The notes beneath the pieces are model-generated. The model did not search any database, was not told the DNA's origin, and worked only from the letters and a program-made list of their open reading frames with translations. 64,000 bases of DNA from an uncultured Bacteroidota bacterium. Lineage in GTDB: Bacteria > Bacteroidota > Bacteroidia > Flavobacteriales > Flavobacteriaceae. The DNA lies in NCBI GenBank assembly GCA_902595825.1, contig CACJRP010000003.1, forward strand, positions 1 to 64,000, given 5' to 3'. Positions 51,645 through 62,318 of the stretch are shown one piece after another. Position numbers and translations under genes: made by a program. Position 1 is the stretch's first letter; each line of letters opens with the position of its first letter.

Positions 51645-51656
51645 TACTATAGCCCT
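51645..51656 (-). promoter_or_regulatory. Antiterminator/protector segment of the pheA attenuator
   Basis: AGGGCTAT (51649-51656) can pair with ATAGTCCT (51618-51625), one G-U; overlapping ATAGTA (51645-51650) can pair with Tyr10-Tyr11 codons TACTAT (51682-51687). Confidence 0.8.
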
Positions 51657-51714
51657 ACAAATTATTAAAATAAAAGTAGAGATAGTAAGAAGTAGTCGTA
51701 GTAATTGTTCTCAT
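51655..51714 (-). CDS. Leader peptide MRTITTTTSYYLYFYFNNL (Tyr/Phe attenuator)
   Basis: 20-codon ORF with 4 Tyr and 2 Phe codons between a consensus promoter and the pheA terminator. Confidence 0.88.
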   Translation of the reverse strand: MRTITTTTSYYLYFYFNNL

Positions 51715-51722
51715 TTAAGCTG

Positions 51723-51752
51723 CAAATCTAATATCCTGAGAGATAAAAACAA
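51723..51752 (-). promoter_or_regulatory. Promoter TTG-N19-TAGATTTG for the pheA leader
   Basis: TTG 51752-51750, TAGATTTG 51730-51723, 19-nt spacer. Confidence 0.8.
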
Positions 51753-51814
51753 AATATTTAATATGTTAATTGAATAACAATTATTAAATTATATTTTAAA
51801 ATTATAATATAGTC

Positions 51815-53422
51815 ATGTCCAATCTAAAACTAAAAATAACTTTAATATTATCTTTTTTTGTATTTAATAGCTGTCAAAAAAAAACCGAAACAGAAGATTT
51901 AAATGACTTTATCTATTTAGAATCCACTATCGAAAGTCTAATTAATGATTATAAAAATGGGGATATAAAAGCTGTAGAGGTTATAAAAGAATATATAGAC
52001 AGAATTAAAAAAATTGATATAGCTGGTCCTAATCTTAGGTCTATTATACAAATCAATCCCGATGCCGTTAAAATTGCAACCGAACTTGATAATATAGTAG
52101 CTAAAGGTGAGTTGAAGGGTCCTTTACATGGGATACCTGTAATTTTGAAAGATAATATCGACACTGGCGATAAAATGAATACAACAGCAGGTTCAAGAGC
52201 TTTGATTAATTCAAAAGCAAATAAGGACGCATTTATAGTAAAAAAACTGAGAGAGTCAGGCGCGATCATATTAGGAAAAGCAAATTTAAGCGAATGGGCA
52301 AATTTTCGAGGTCAAAATTCAACAAGTGGATGGAGTGGTGTTAACGGTCAAACCAAAAACCCTTATGTATTAACAAGAAATCCCTGTGGCTCAAGCTCTG
52401 GGTCCGGAGTTTCAGTCTCAGCTAATTTAACCGTTTTAGCTGTTGGAACTGAAACTAATGGTTCAATCGTGTGTCCATCAAATGCCAATGGAATAGTAGG
52501 AATAAAACCTACGGTTGGGCTTATTAGTAGAACAGGAATTATTCCTATCTCATTTACTCAAGATACTTCTGGTCCAATGGCAAGAACTCTAACTGATGCA
52601 GTTATAGCACTCAATGCAATGAAAGGTGAAGACCCCTTGGATTCCAAAACATTGTACATCCCTAATAAAAATTTAGACTACACAAAATTTTTGAGACAAG
52701 GAGGGATAAAAAATAAAAGGATTGGAGTATACAATTTACCACTAGGAAATAAATCCAGAAGGAAAGGATATAATGCCGATGTTGACAGTTTATTTAAAAA
52801 ATCAATTAAATTAATTCGTTCACTGGGTGCAGAAATTATCGAGATAGATACAATAAATCATAGAGATAATGGAATCCATTCCTTTAACGTAATGCTTCAT
52901 GAGTATAAAGATGGATTAAACAAATATTTTAAAAATTTAAGAAATGATTCTCAAATAAAGAATTTAGAAGACTTAATTGAATTCAATGAAAAAGATACAA
53001 TTGAACTTAAATATTTTAATCAGGCATATTTAAAACTAGCAAATGAGACAGGTGGGATGAAAAGTGATAAATATAAAAATTCTCTTTTGTTACTTAATAA
53101 ATACAGTAAAGAAGATGGTATTGACAGGGTAATGAACGAACATAATCTAGACGCAATTATATCTCCAACAGGTAGCCCTGCTTGGAGTTCAGATCTTTTA
53201 AATGGTGACAATTATCATATTGGAAGCTCTTCCCCTGCAGCTCGAGCTGGCTATCCAAATATCACAATTCCTATGGGGAATATTCATGGACTTCCAGTTG
53301 GAATTTCATTTTTTGGTAGGGCTTGGAGTGAAAGTAAACTAATTGAAATCGCATTTGATTTCGAACAAGTTTCAAAAGCAAGGATTATTCCGAATTTCAA
53401 ATTAAATGATGAAGATCTTTAG
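51815..53422 (+). CDS. Amidase (amidase signature family) lipoprotein
   Basis: Lipobox 'VFNSC'; 'GPLHGIPVILKDNIDTGDKMNTTAGS', 'NPCGSSSGSGVSVSANL'. Confidence 0.92.
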   Translation: MSNLKLKITLILSFFVFNSCQKKTETEDLNDFIYLESTIESLINDYKNGDIKAVEVIKEYIDRIKKIDIAGPNLRSIIQINPDAVKIATELDNIVAKGELKGPLHGIPVILKDNIDTGDKMNTTAGSRALINSKANKDAFIVKKLRESGAIILGKANLSEWANFRGQNSTSGWSGVNGQTKNPYVLTRNPCGSSSGSGVSVSANLTVLAVGTETNGSIVCPSNANGIVGIKPTVGLISRTGIIPISFTQDTSGPMARTLTDAVIALNAMKGEDPLDSKTLYIPNKNLDYTKFLRQGGIKNKRIGVYNLPLGNKSRRKGYNADVDSLFKKSIKLIRSLGAEIIEIDTINHRDNGIHSFNVMLHEYKDGLNKYFKNLRNDSQIKNLEDLIEFNEKDTIELKYFNQAYLKLANETGGMKSDKYKNSLLLLNKYSKEDGIDRVMNEHNLDAIISPTGSPAWSSDLLNGDNYHIGSSSPAARAGYPNITIPMGNIHGLPVGISFFGRAWSESKLIEIAFDFEQVSKARIIPNFKLNDEDL

Positions 53423-53471
53423 TTTATATGATCAAATTTTACCTTAAGAATCAATAATATTTTTTAAAAAT

Positions 53472-54428
53472 TTAAAAAACAGATTCTGCAATACATTTAA
53501 TATTATCTGAACGTCCCATAGTATAATAATGAAGAAAAGGAACTCCAGCTTTTTTTAGTTCCTTACTTTGTTCAATACACCATTCAATACCAACTTGTCT
53601 AATCTGATCGTTACTTTTACATTTTATAACTGATTTTATTAAGTCATCTGGTAGGTCAACATAAAATCTTTGTGGAAGAACGTTTAGTTGTTTTTTTGTT
53701 GAAATTGGTTTTAACCCAGGAATTATTGGAACGTTGATTTCATTTTCTAAACATTTTTTTTGAAAGTCAAAAAACTTTTGGTTATCAAAAAACATCTGAG
53801 TGACGATGTAATGGGCGCCTGCATCAATCTTTTTCTTCAAAAAATGTATATCACTGTCAAAACTTGGAGCCTCAATGTGTTTTTCTGGATAACCTGAAAC
53901 TCCAATACAAAAGTTTGTTTTTGCGTTATTTTGAATTTCTTCGTCTAAATATTTTCCTTTATTAAGATCATCAATTTGTTTAACAAGATCACTTGCGAAA
54001 GAGTTTCCATCAACACTTGGCTTGAAATATACTTCAGATTTTAATGAATCCCCTCTAAGAGCTACAATATTTTCAATTCCTAAGAAATCTAAATCTATAA
54101 GTAGATTTTCTGTTTCTTCTTTTGAGAAACCTCCACAAAGAACATGTGGAACTGCATCTACATTATATTTATTTTGGAGCGCAGCACATATTCCTACCGT
54201 TCCTGGTCTTTTTCTTATGACATGTTTTTGCAATAAACCGTTATCTAATTCTTTATAGACATACTCTTCTCTATGATACGTAACATCAATAAAAGGTGGT
54301 TTAAACTCCATAAGTGGATCAATTGCATCAAAAATCGATTCAAGATTTTGTCCTTTTAAAGGCGGCAAAATCTCGAAAGTAAATTGAGATGTATTTTTCT
54401 TATCTTTAAAATGATCTATAATTTTCAT
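53472..54428 (-). CDS. metF: Methylenetetrahydrofolate reductase
   Basis: 'TFEILPPLKGQ', 'VDVTYHRE'-like 'IDVTYHREEYV', 'ENIVALRGDS', 'VTQMFFDNQKFFDF'. Confidence 0.94.
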   Translation of the reverse strand: MKIIDHFKDKKNTSQFTFEILPPLKGQNLESIFDAIDPLMEFKPPFIDVTYHREEYVYKELDNGLLQKHVIRKRPGTVGICAALQNKYNVDAVPHVLCGGFSKEETENLLIDLDFLGIENIVALRGDSLKSEVYFKPSVDGNSFASDLVKQIDDLNKGKYLDEEIQNNAKTNFCIGVSGYPEKHIEAPSFDSDIHFLKKKIDAGAHYIVTQMFFDNQKFFDFQKKCLENEINVPIIPGLKPISTKKQLNVLPQRFYVDLPDDLIKSVIKCKSNDQIRQVGIEWCIEQSKELKKAGVPFLHYYTMGRSDNIKCIAESVF

Positions 54429-54431
54429 AGT

Positions 54432-57119
54432 TTAAAAGTTTAAATTTGGTTTTAACCACTTAATAGCACTTTCAAGAGTTATTTTTTTTCTATTTGCATA
54501 ATCCTGTACTTGGTCTTTAGAAATTTTCCCAACTCCGAAATATTTTGCACTGGGATTTGCAAAATAATATCCTGAAACAGAGGCTGCAGGCCACATCGCC
54601 AGACTTTCTGTCAATGAAACACCAATATTTTTTTCAACATTAAGAATATTCCAAATTGTTTGTTTCTCTAAATGATCTGGACATGCAGGATATCCTGGAG
54701 CAGGTCTAATGCCAGTGTATTTTTCTTTAATTAGATCGTCATTGTTGAATTTCTCGTCCGGTGAATACCCCCAATATTTAGTTCTCACAATTTTGTGTAG
54801 ATATTCTGCATAGGCTTCTGCCAATCTATCGGCTAAAGCTTTCACCATTATAGAATTATAATCATCATTTTTATTTTCATAGTGTTTGGATAGTTTGTCT
54901 GCTCCGATACCTGTAGTAACGCAAAAAATACCTATGTAATCGGAATATCCAGTATTTTTAGGAGCAATATAATCAGATAGTGCCAAGTTTGGTTTATCAT
55001 TTCTTTTCATTAGCTGTTGCCTTAGTGTATAAAAAGTTCCCAAAAGTGTTTTTTTATCATTTGAAGAATATACCTCAATATCGTCATCTACAGTGTTAGC
55101 GGGAAATAACCCAAAAATTGATTTTGCTTTAAGAGATTTATTTTTTAAAATTTTTTGAAGCAACTGATTAGCATCAGAAAATAATTCTTTGGCTTGTTGA
55201 CCAACAATTTTATCTTCTAATATTTCTGGATATCGACCATGTAAATCCCAAGATCTAAAAAAGGGACTCCAATCAATATATTCAATTAATTCTTCCAAAT
55301 TTTGATTTTTTGTAATTGTGATTCCCCTGTTCTTAGGTATACTAGGTTTAAACTCTTCCCAATTTAATTTTATTTTATTTTTCCTGGCCGATTTTATGTT
55401 TATAAGTTCTTTTTTAACTTGCCTTTGTAAAAATTTATTTCGGAAATCTTCGTATTCTTTCCTTATTGTTTGTTTATAAACAATTGATGTTTTTTTATTT
55501 AATAAACTCCCCGCCACTGTAACTGCTCTAGATGCATCATTTACGTGTACAACTGGAGTGTTAAGTTCTGGGGCTATTTTGACTGCCGTATGTGCTTTGG
55601 AAGTTGTAGCTCCTCCTATTAATAGAGGAATATTTATTTTCTGTCTTTTTAGCTCCTGAGCTATAAAAATCATTTCATCCAAAGATGGTGTGATTAATCC
55701 AGATAATCCGATGAGATCAACATTTTCATCTTTTGCTGTTTTTAAAATTTTTTCTGGTGGTACCATGACTCCCAAATCTATTATTTCAAAATTATTACAG
55801 CCTAAAACAACACTAACAATATTTTTTCCAATATCATGTACATCTCCTTTAACCGTTGCCATTAGAATTTTGCCTGCAACTTTTTGTTTTCCACTTTCTT
55901 TTCCTGACTCAATGTAAGGTAACAGGTATGAAACTGCGTTTTTCATAACTCTTGCGGATTTAACAACTTGTGGTAAAAACATTTTACCAGACCCAAACAA
56001 ATCTCCAACCACATTCATTCCATTCATTAAAAAGACTTCAATGACCTCTATCGGCTTATTAACAATTTTTCTTGCCTCTTCAACATCATTATGTATAAAT
56101 TCTTCTATACCTTTTACTAAAGAATGAGTAATTCTACCTTGTAAATCTAATTTTCTCCAGGACTTTTCTTTGAGTTTGGTTGTCTTATTTTCATCAGAAA
56201 GGTCTTCAGCAAATTTGAGCAACCTTTGAGTTGCATCATCTCTTCGATTTAATAAAACATCCTCAATATGAAGAAGTAAATTCTTAGGTATTTCGTCATA
56301 GACTTCAAGCATTTCTGGATTTACAATACCCATGTTCATCCCATTTTTAATTCCATGATATAAAAATGCAGAGTGCATTGCTTCCCTGACTAAGTTATTA
56401 CCTCGAAAAGAAAAAGAAACATTGCTAACGCCTCCACTGACACTTGCATAAGGTAAATTTTTTCTTATCCATTTGGCTGACTTAAAAAAATCTACAGCAT
56501 TTGTCTTATGCTCATCCATCCCTGTTGCAACAGGAAAAATATTTGGGTCAAAAATGATGTCTTGAGGAGGAAAATGAACTTTTTTTGTTAAAATTTTGTA
56601 TGCTCTTTCACATATTTCAATTCTCCTCAAATAATTATCTGCTTGTCCATTTTCATCAAATGCCATAATAACTACTGCAGCACCAAATCTTCTGATCTTT
56701 ACAGCATTTTCAATAAATTTCTTTTCACCCTCTTTTAGACTTATAGAGTTCACTACGCACTTACCTTGAACCAGTTTTAATCCAGCCTCTACAACCTCCC
56801 ACTTTGAGGAATCGATCATAATTGGAATTCTAGAAATATCAGGTTCTGAAACAATTAAATTTAAAAATTTTGTCATTGCCTCAACTCCATCAATCATACC
56901 TTCATCCATGTTGACATCCAAAATTTGTGCTCCCCCTTCAACTTGATCCCTTGCAACTTCAACTGCAGATTTAAAATCATCCTCTTTGATATATTTTAAA
57001 AATTTTCTAGATCCAGTGACATTTGTCCTTTCCCCAATATTTACAAAATTTGATTCTGGAGTTATAATCAGAGGTTCTAGACCAGATAACTTTAGATACT
57101 TATCCATTGTCGAATTCAA
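54432..57119 (-). CDS. metH: Methionine synthase, pterin/cobalamin/SAM-activation part
   Basis: '[14 protein letters not shown]', '[35 protein letters not shown]', '[14 protein letters not shown]'. Confidence 0.95.
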   Translation of the reverse strand: MNSTMDKYLKLSGLEPLIITPESNFVNIGERTNVTGSRKFLKYIKEDDFKSAVEVARDQVEGGAQILDVNMDEGMIDGVEAMTKFLNLIVSEPDISRIPIMIDSSKWEVVEAGLKLVQGKCVVNSISLKEGEKKFIENAVKIRRFGAAVVIMAFDENGQADNYLRRIEICERAYKILTKKVHFPPQDIIFDPNIFPVATGMDEHKTNAVDFFKSAKWIRKNLPYASVSGGVSNVSFSFRGNNLVREAMHSAFLYHGIKNGMNMGIVNPEMLEVYDEIPKNLLLHIEDVLLNRRDDATQRLLKFAEDLSDENKTTKLKEKSWRKLDLQGRITHSLVKGIEEFIHNDVEEARKIVNKPIEVIEVFLMNGMNVVGDLFGSGKMFLPQVVKSARVMKNAVSYLLPYIESGKESGKQKVAGKILMATVKGDVHDIGKNIVSVVLGCNNFEIIDLGVMVPPEKILKTAKDENVDLIGLSGLITPSLDEMIFIAQELKRQKINIPLLIGGATTSKAHTAVKIAPELNTPVVHVNDASRAVTVAGSLLNKKTSIVYKQTIRKEYEDFRNKFLQRQVKKELINIKSARKNKIKLNWEEFKPSIPKNRGITITKNQNLEELIEYIDWSPFFRSWDLHGRYPEILEDKIVGQQAKELFSDANQLLQKILKNKSLKAKSIFGLFPANTVDDDIEVYSSNDKKTLLGTFYTLRQQLMKRNDKPNLALSDYIAPKNTGYSDYIGIFCVTTGIGADKLSKHYENKNDDYNSIMVKALADRLAEAYAEYLHKIVRTKYWGYSPDEKFNNDDLIKEKYTGIRPAPGYPACPDHLEKQTIWNILNVEKNIGVSLTESLAMWPAASVSGYYFANPSAKYFGVGKISKDQVQDYANRKKITLESAIKWLKPNLNF

Positions 57120-58099
57120 ATTTTTCTTGGTTTATAATTTCTAGCAATTTCAGCTATTAATCTTATGTGTTCAGGTTTTGTTCCACAACAACCTCCAACT
57201 ATATTAATTATATTTTCTTTTAAATAATTTTCAATAAGCTCTGACATTTCAGTTGCTGTTTGGTCATAAGCGCCAAAGGCATTTGGAAGACCTGCATTTG
57301 GATGTACAGAAGTGTAGGTGTTCGTAATATTTGATAATCTCTTTACATAAGGTAAGAGTTGGTCAGCTCCTAATGCACAATTAAATCCTATACTTAAAAG
57401 TGGGATATGTGAAATTGAAATCACAAATGCTTCCACAGTTTGACCCGACAAGGTTCTTCCACTTGCATCCGTAATTGTACCGCTAACCATTACTGGAATA
57501 TCTAATTTTTTTTCGCTTTTTATTTTATCAATTGCAAATAGAGCCGCTTTAGCATTTAAAGTGTCAAAAATAGTTTCTACAAACAAAATATCAACACCAC
57601 CGTCGATTAAACCTAAAACCTGATCTGAATAGCAGTTTACTAAATTATCAAATGATATAGCCCTGTATCCAGGATCATTAACATCTGGAGATAAACTAGC
57701 TGTTCTATTGGTTGGTCCAATTGAACCGGCAACAAATACCTCAGATTTTTTTGTGCTATTACAAAACTCATCTTTTACCTCTTTAGCAATTTTTGCACCG
57801 GCATGATTAAAATCATACGCGTATTTTTCCATTCCGTAGTCTGCGAGACTTATAGATGTAGAATTAAAAGTATTTGTCTCTATTATATCAGCTCCCGCCT
57901 CTAAATAATCTCTATGTATAGATTTAATTAAATCTGGCATGGTTATGTTGAGCAGGTCATTATTTCCTTTCAATGGCTCTTTATGATTAACAAATCTTTT
58001 TCCTCTAAAGTCATTTTCATCAAGAGAGTGTTCTTGAATCATAGTACCCATTGGTCCGTCTAAAATCATTATTCTTTCATTAAGGATTTTTTCTATCAT
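57116..58099 (-). CDS. metH: Methionine synthase, homocysteine-binding part
   Basis: '[22 protein letters not shown]', '[14 protein letters not shown]', '[14 protein letters not shown]'. Confidence 0.94.
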   Translation of the reverse strand: MIEKILNERIMILDGPMGTMIQEHSLDENDFRGKRFVNHKEPLKGNNDLLNITMPDLIKSIHRDYLEAGADIIETNTFNSTSISLADYGMEKYAYDFNHAGAKIAKEVKDEFCNSTKKSEVFVAGSIGPTNRTASLSPDVNDPGYRAISFDNLVNCYSDQVLGLIDGGVDILFVETIFDTLNAKAALFAIDKIKSEKKLDIPVMVSGTITDASGRTLSGQTVEAFVISISHIPLLSIGFNCALGADQLLPYVKRLSNITNTYTSVHPNAGLPNAFGAYDQTATEMSELIENYLKENIINIVGGCCGTKPEHIRLIAEIARNYKPRKI

Positions 58100-58156
58100 C
58101 TTTGTTATATTTGATTACAAATAATTGAAAAAACAGACTTTTGTTTTTATTAAATT

Positions 58157-58585
58157 CTATATTCTTTTACCGTTTAGAATAATGTTAAAATTTATAGTTG
58201 CAACACTATCTATCATTTTAGAAACTGAGCAGTACTTTTGGTAAGATAATTCTGCGGCTCTTTTGGCCTTTTCACTAGAGATATTTTCTCCATCTATGAA
58301 AATTTCAATATCAATTGAATCAAAAGTTGAAGGAACTTTATCTTTATCTCTGTTACCTAAAACTTTCATTTTTAATGATGTTGGATTGATTTTTTGTTTA
58401 TTCAAAATGTCAATTATATCAATACTACTGCACCCAGCGAGACCCATAAGTAAAACTTCCATTGGACTAACCCCTCCTATGACTCCAGATTTTTTTGATT
58501 TATTGTCTAAAAAAACTCTGTGCCCATCTGTGTTTTTTGCTTCAAATAGATAATCGCTGTTTACTCTTTCTAGTGTTATTTCCAT
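58157..58585 (-). CDS. OsmC family protein
   Basis: 'GGVSPMEVLLMGLAGCSSIDIIDILNKQK', 'KYCSVSKMI'. Confidence 0.88.
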   Translation of the reverse strand: MEITLERVNSDYLFEAKNTDGHRVFLDNKSKKSGVIGGVSPMEVLLMGLAGCSSIDIIDILNKQKINPTSLKMKVLGNRDKDKVPSTFDSIDIEIFIDGENISSEKAKRAAELSYQKYCSVSKMIDSVATINFNIILNGKRI

Positions 58586-59552
58586 TTTTAGATTCAATTA
58601 ATATTTTACTTAAAATTTTCGACATTTTTTCATTTTCTATTAAAAATCCATCGTGCCCGTGAACAGATTGTATAATATGATGATAAATATTTTGTTTAAC
58701 TGACTTGATTAAGTTATAGGTATAAATATCTCTCTCAACAGTAAAATAATAATCACTATCAATACTTACAATATGTATGTTAGATTTAATTTTAGATAAT
58801 ACTTCCTGCGGTTCTTTATCGTCTTCTGTAATGTCTACAGTTGACAATAAGTGATTCATAGCAATATAAGCCTCAAGATTAAATCTTTTTGAGAGACTTT
58901 CACCATGAAATGAAAGCCATTCTTCAACCAAATAGCTGCCCTTTTCATTTTTTTTATTGGAAAATCTATTGTTTAAGGAAATGGGAGTTCTATAACTTAA
59001 CATGGCGTGTATTCTTGCATCTTCGAGTGGATTTTTGGAATTTTTTAAAATTCTTTTTTGTAGATAGGTATTAGCTAAAATCCAGTCCGATGTTTGCCAA
59101 TCACAAGCTACAGGAATAATGTTTTCAGCAAATTTATTTTTTAAAGAAGCCATTTCCCATGTTATACCTCCTCCAATAGATCCACCAACAATTGCAAATA
59201 AACTAGAAACACCCATTTTTTCAAGTCCTAAATAAAATATCTTGGCTATATCCTTACAGCTCAATTCCATATAATTTTCAATTGTTGGATGATAATATCC
59301 GTTGCCAGGTATGTCAAAGGCAATGACAGTGAAATAATTCAGATCAATAGCTTTATCGATCCCAACAATTTCTGACCACCAACCTTTGTCTCCGATTAAA
59401 CTTGAATTACCTGTCAAAGAATGATTTACAAGTATAATTGGTGAATCACCAATTTCTTGACCATATAGTTGATAGGATAAATAAATATTATCAAATACAA
59501 AGCCAGTATTTGATTTAAAATTTTTTATATCGATGCTATCCAATTTTGGCAT
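58542..59552 (-). CDS. metX: Homoserine O-acetyltransferase-like alpha/beta hydrolase
   Basis: 'ILVNHSLTGNSSL', 'GGSIGGGITWEMAS', 'VHGHDGFLIENEKM'. Confidence 0.88.
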   Translation of the reverse strand: MPKLDSIDIKNFKSNTGFVFDNIYLSYQLYGQEIGDSPIILVNHSLTGNSSLIGDKGWWSEIVGIDKAIDLNYFTVIAFDIPGNGYYHPTIENYMELSCKDIAKIFYLGLEKMGVSSLFAIVGGSIGGGITWEMASLKNKFAENIIPVACDWQTSDWILANTYLQKRILKNSKNPLEDARIHAMLSYRTPISLNNRFSNKKNEKGSYLVEEWLSFHGESLSKRFNLEAYIAMNHLLSTVDITEDDKEPQEVLSKIKSNIHIVSIDSDYYFTVERDIYTYNLIKSVKQNIYHHIIQSVHGHDGFLIENEKMSKILSKILIESKNGNNTRKSKQRLSI

Positions 59553-59560
59553 ATTAAAAA

Positions 59561-60832
59561 TTATATTTTTGCAAATGATTGTTTTAAATCTTCTTTTAAA
59601 TCATCCAAGTTTTCAATTCCAACAGATATTCTTACCAGATCAGGTGTAACACCAGTACTTTTTTGTTCGTCGACATTTAATTGTGAATGTGTAGTACTTG
59701 AAGGATGAATTATTAAAGATTTGGTATCCCCAATATTAGCTAGTAGAGCAAATATTTTTGTGCTTTCAGCAACTTTTTTTGCACCTTCAAAACCTTTTTT
59801 TAGACCAAATGTAACAATACCACTTGAACCCTTTTTAAGATATTTATTAGCTAATTGATTATATTTTGATGACTTAAGTCCGGGGTAATTTACCCAACTT
59901 ACCTCACTCTGCTCTTCCAACCATTTAGCAATATTTAATGCATTTTCAGAATGCTTTTGCATTCTAACTTCTAAAGTTTCTAAACCTTGAATTACTTGAA
60001 AACTGTTTAACGGACTTGGTGCACTACCTAAGTCTCTTAAACCTTCAACCCGTGTTTTAGCAATAAACGCTAATGGTCCAAGAGCTTCGTGGTATTTTAG
60101 ACCGTGATAAGAAGGTGATGGTTCAGTAAATTCAGGGAACTTCCCACTGGAATAATCAAAGGTTCCAGCATCAATTATAATTCCTCCCAGAGTAGTTCCA
60201 TTTCCAGTAATATATTTTGTAAGAGAGTGGATGACTATGTTGGCTCCATATTCTATTGGATTTAAAAGTGAAGGCGAAGCTATAGTATTGTCAACTATAA
60301 AAGGGACTTTTGCATCTTTTGCATGCTTACTAATTCCTTCCAAATCAATAACATCTAGCTTTGGATTTCCTAAAGACTCAGCAAAAAACACTTTAGTGTT
60401 TGGCTTAAGAGCATTTTTGAAATTTTCAACATTATCTGGATCAACAAAAGTGGTAGTTATGCCAAATCTAGGTAAAGTATTATTAAGCATATTATATGTC
60501 CCACCATATAGACTATTTGATGCAATAATATGGTCACCTGATTTTAATAATGTCATGAATGTGGTTGCAATCGCTGAAGTTCCAGAAGCAGTAGCTACTG
60601 CAGCAACACCTCCTTCTACAGCTGCCAATCTTTGTTCTAAAACATCATTAGTTGGGTTATTAAGTCTAGTATAAATGTAACCTGACTCAGAGAGCGAAAA
60701 TAAATTTGCCGCATGCTCAGAGTTATTAAAAACATATGATGTTGATTGATAAATTGGTACGGCTCTGGTGCCTTGTGTTTGTTTCACATCATGCCCTGCA
60801 TGAAGTGCCTTAGTTGCTAATTTTAAACTCAT
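59561..60832 (-). CDS. metY: O-acetylhomoserine sulfhydrylase
   Basis: 'LHAGHDVKQTQGTRAVPIYQSTSYVFNNSEHAANLF', 'HSLTKYITGNGTTLGGIIID'. Confidence 0.94.
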   Translation of the reverse strand: MSLKLATKALHAGHDVKQTQGTRAVPIYQSTSYVFNNSEHAANLFSLSESGYIYTRLNNPTNDVLEQRLAAVEGGVAAVATASGTSAIATTFMTLLKSGDHIIASNSLYGGTYNMLNNTLPRFGITTTFVDPDNVENFKNALKPNTKVFFAESLGNPKLDVIDLEGISKHAKDAKVPFIVDNTIASPSLLNPIEYGANIVIHSLTKYITGNGTTLGGIIIDAGTFDYSSGKFPEFTEPSPSYHGLKYHEALGPLAFIAKTRVEGLRDLGSAPSPLNSFQVIQGLETLEVRMQKHSENALNIAKWLEEQSEVSWVNYPGLKSSKYNQLANKYLKKGSSGIVTFGLKKGFEGAKKVAESTKIFALLANIGDTKSLIIHPSSTTHSQLNVDEQKSTGVTPDLVRISVGIENLDDLKEDLKQSFAKI

Positions 60833-60843
60833 TTTTGAAATAT

Positions 60844-62100
60844 TTATTTATTTAAGTAATCATTTATTTTTTTTACATAATTTAAATTTTCCCAAGTAAA
60901 TAAATCCACTTTGTGATTTACTTCTTGATTATTTTTATTTAGAAAAATTTTATTAATTTTTTTATGTTCTCTTCCCATATGACCGTAAGATGAGGTTTCT
61001 AAGTAGATAGGATTTCTTAGATCTAGATTTCTTTCAATTGAGTAAGGCCTCAAATCAAAAATTTTATAGATCATTTCAGTTATTTCTGAATTAGTAAGTT
61101 TAATCTTTGAAGTTCCAAAAGTATTTACATTAATTGAAGTAGGTTCTGCAATTCCAATGGCATAACTCAATTGGACAAGTATTTTACTGGCAATTCCTGC
61201 AGCAACTAAATTCTTTGCTATATGCCTGGCAGCATAAGCTGCACTTCTATCAACTTTGCTGGGATCTTTACCGCTAAACGCACCTCCTCCATGTGCTCCC
61301 CATCCTCCGTATGTATCGACGATTATTTTCCTTCCCGTAAGACCAGTATCTCCGTGAGGCCCGCCTATAACAAATTTACCTGTGGGATTCACAATTATTT
61401 TTGTATTGCCGTTATAGAGAGATCTTATATTTTGTTGCTCATTCTCAAACACACGAGGTAATAGAATTTCGACAACATCCTTTTTGATTTTGTTAACCAT
61501 TTTCTTATCGTTTTTTTCAAAAGGATCATGTTGTGTTGAAATTAATATTGTATCGATCGAGAGAGGATTTCCGTTTTTATCATATTCTACCGTTACTTGA
61601 GATTTAGAATCTGGACGTAAGTATTCAATTAGACTTCCCTGCCTTCTTAAAACAGACAATTCTCTTAGAATTTTGTGTGATAAATCTAGAGTTAAAGGAA
61701 TCAAGTTTTCCGTTTCATCAGTTGCATAGCCAAACATAATCCCTTGGTCTCCAGCCCCTTGATTTTCTTTCACCCTTTTTTCAACACCCCTATTAATGTC
61801 TTCTGACTGAGAATGAATTAAAGAAGTTACTTCACATTCATTTGCGCTAAATTTAATCTTAGAATCAGTATATCCAATTTTCTCAATTGTTTCTCTTACA
61901 ATTTTCTCAATATTTATTTGAGCAGAAGATTTTACCTCACCTGCAACAATTACATTATTTGTTGTTACAAGCGTCTCACAGGCCACTTTACTCTCTGGGT
62001 CAAAAGCTAAATAATTATCCAGAATCGCGTCACTAATTTGATCAGATACTTTATCGGGATGTCCTTCACTAACAGACTCAGAGGTAAAATAGGTATTCAT
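60844..62100 (-). CDS. metK: S-adenosylmethionine synthetase
   Basis: '[25 protein letters not shown]', '[15 protein letters not shown]', '[26 protein letters not shown]'; start corrected to 62100. Confidence 0.96.
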   Translation of the reverse strand: MNTYFTSESVSEGHPDKVSDQISDAILDNYLAFDPESKVACETLVTTNNVIVAGEVKSSAQINIEKIVRETIEKIGYTDSKIKFSANECEVTSLIHSQSEDINRGVEKRVKENQGAGDQGIMFGYATDETENLIPLTLDLSHKILRELSVLRRQGSLIEYLRPDSKSQVTVEYDKNGNPLSIDTILISTQHDPFEKNDKKMVNKIKKDVVEILLPRVFENEQQNIRSLYNGNTKIIVNPTGKFVIGGPHGDTGLTGRKIIVDTYGGWGAHGGGAFSGKDPSKVDRSAAYAARHIAKNLVAAGIASKILVQLSYAIGIAEPTSINVNTFGTSKIKLTNSEITEMIYKIFDLRPYSIERNLDLRNPIYLETSSYGHMGREHKKINKIFLNKNNQEVNHKVDLFTWENLNYVKKINDYLNK

Positions 62101-62200
62101 TTTATTTGCTTTCAGGAAGGATTTGAAGATTACTTTTGAAAGCAATTCTGCTTTAGCATTTTTTTTTCGAGGTTTGCAATCAGACAAATCCTTCCTCGTA
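62101..62200 (-). promoter_or_regulatory. SAM-II-like riboswitch with downstream expression platform
   Basis: P1 CGAGG(62194-62198)/CCTCG(62168-62172); conserved-looking AUUGCA and GCUAAA; pseudoknot UUGC(62176-62179)/GC(U)AA and UCUG/CAGA; alternative helices described in findings. Confidence 0.82.
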
Positions 62201-62209
62201 ATTTTTTTG

Positions 62210-62242
62210 TAAATATAATAAATTTTGTTAAAAGGTAGTCAA
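62210..62242 (-). promoter_or_regulatory. Promoter TTG-N22-TATATTTA for the metK operon
   Basis: TTG 62242-62240, TATATTTA 62217-62210, immediately upstream of the riboswitch. Confidence 0.5.
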
Positions 62243-62318
62243 AAAAAACCTGCTTAATTTTTTATGTATTAAAATTGGTGTTATTTTAGTGACATACTAA
62301 AACATATTTACTTCATTC

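Noticed and set aside
51731-51749. TCAGGA upstream of the pheA leader as an antiterminator partner for TCCTGA
   Set aside because: It lies in the promoter spacer between TTG and TAGATTTG, so it should not be in the transcript.
54432-58099. Split metH as a frameshifted pseudogene
   Set aside because: Both parts have intact domain boundaries and a 4-nt start/stop overlap; two-gene MetH is a known arrangement.
60231-60674. Plus-strand ORF of 147 aa
   Set aside because: Antisense to metY; no domain signal.
62101-62187. N-terminal extension of metK in the ORF track ([29 protein letters not shown])
   Set aside because: It is the riboswitch region read in frame; the conserved MetK start is [17 protein letters not shown] at 62100.
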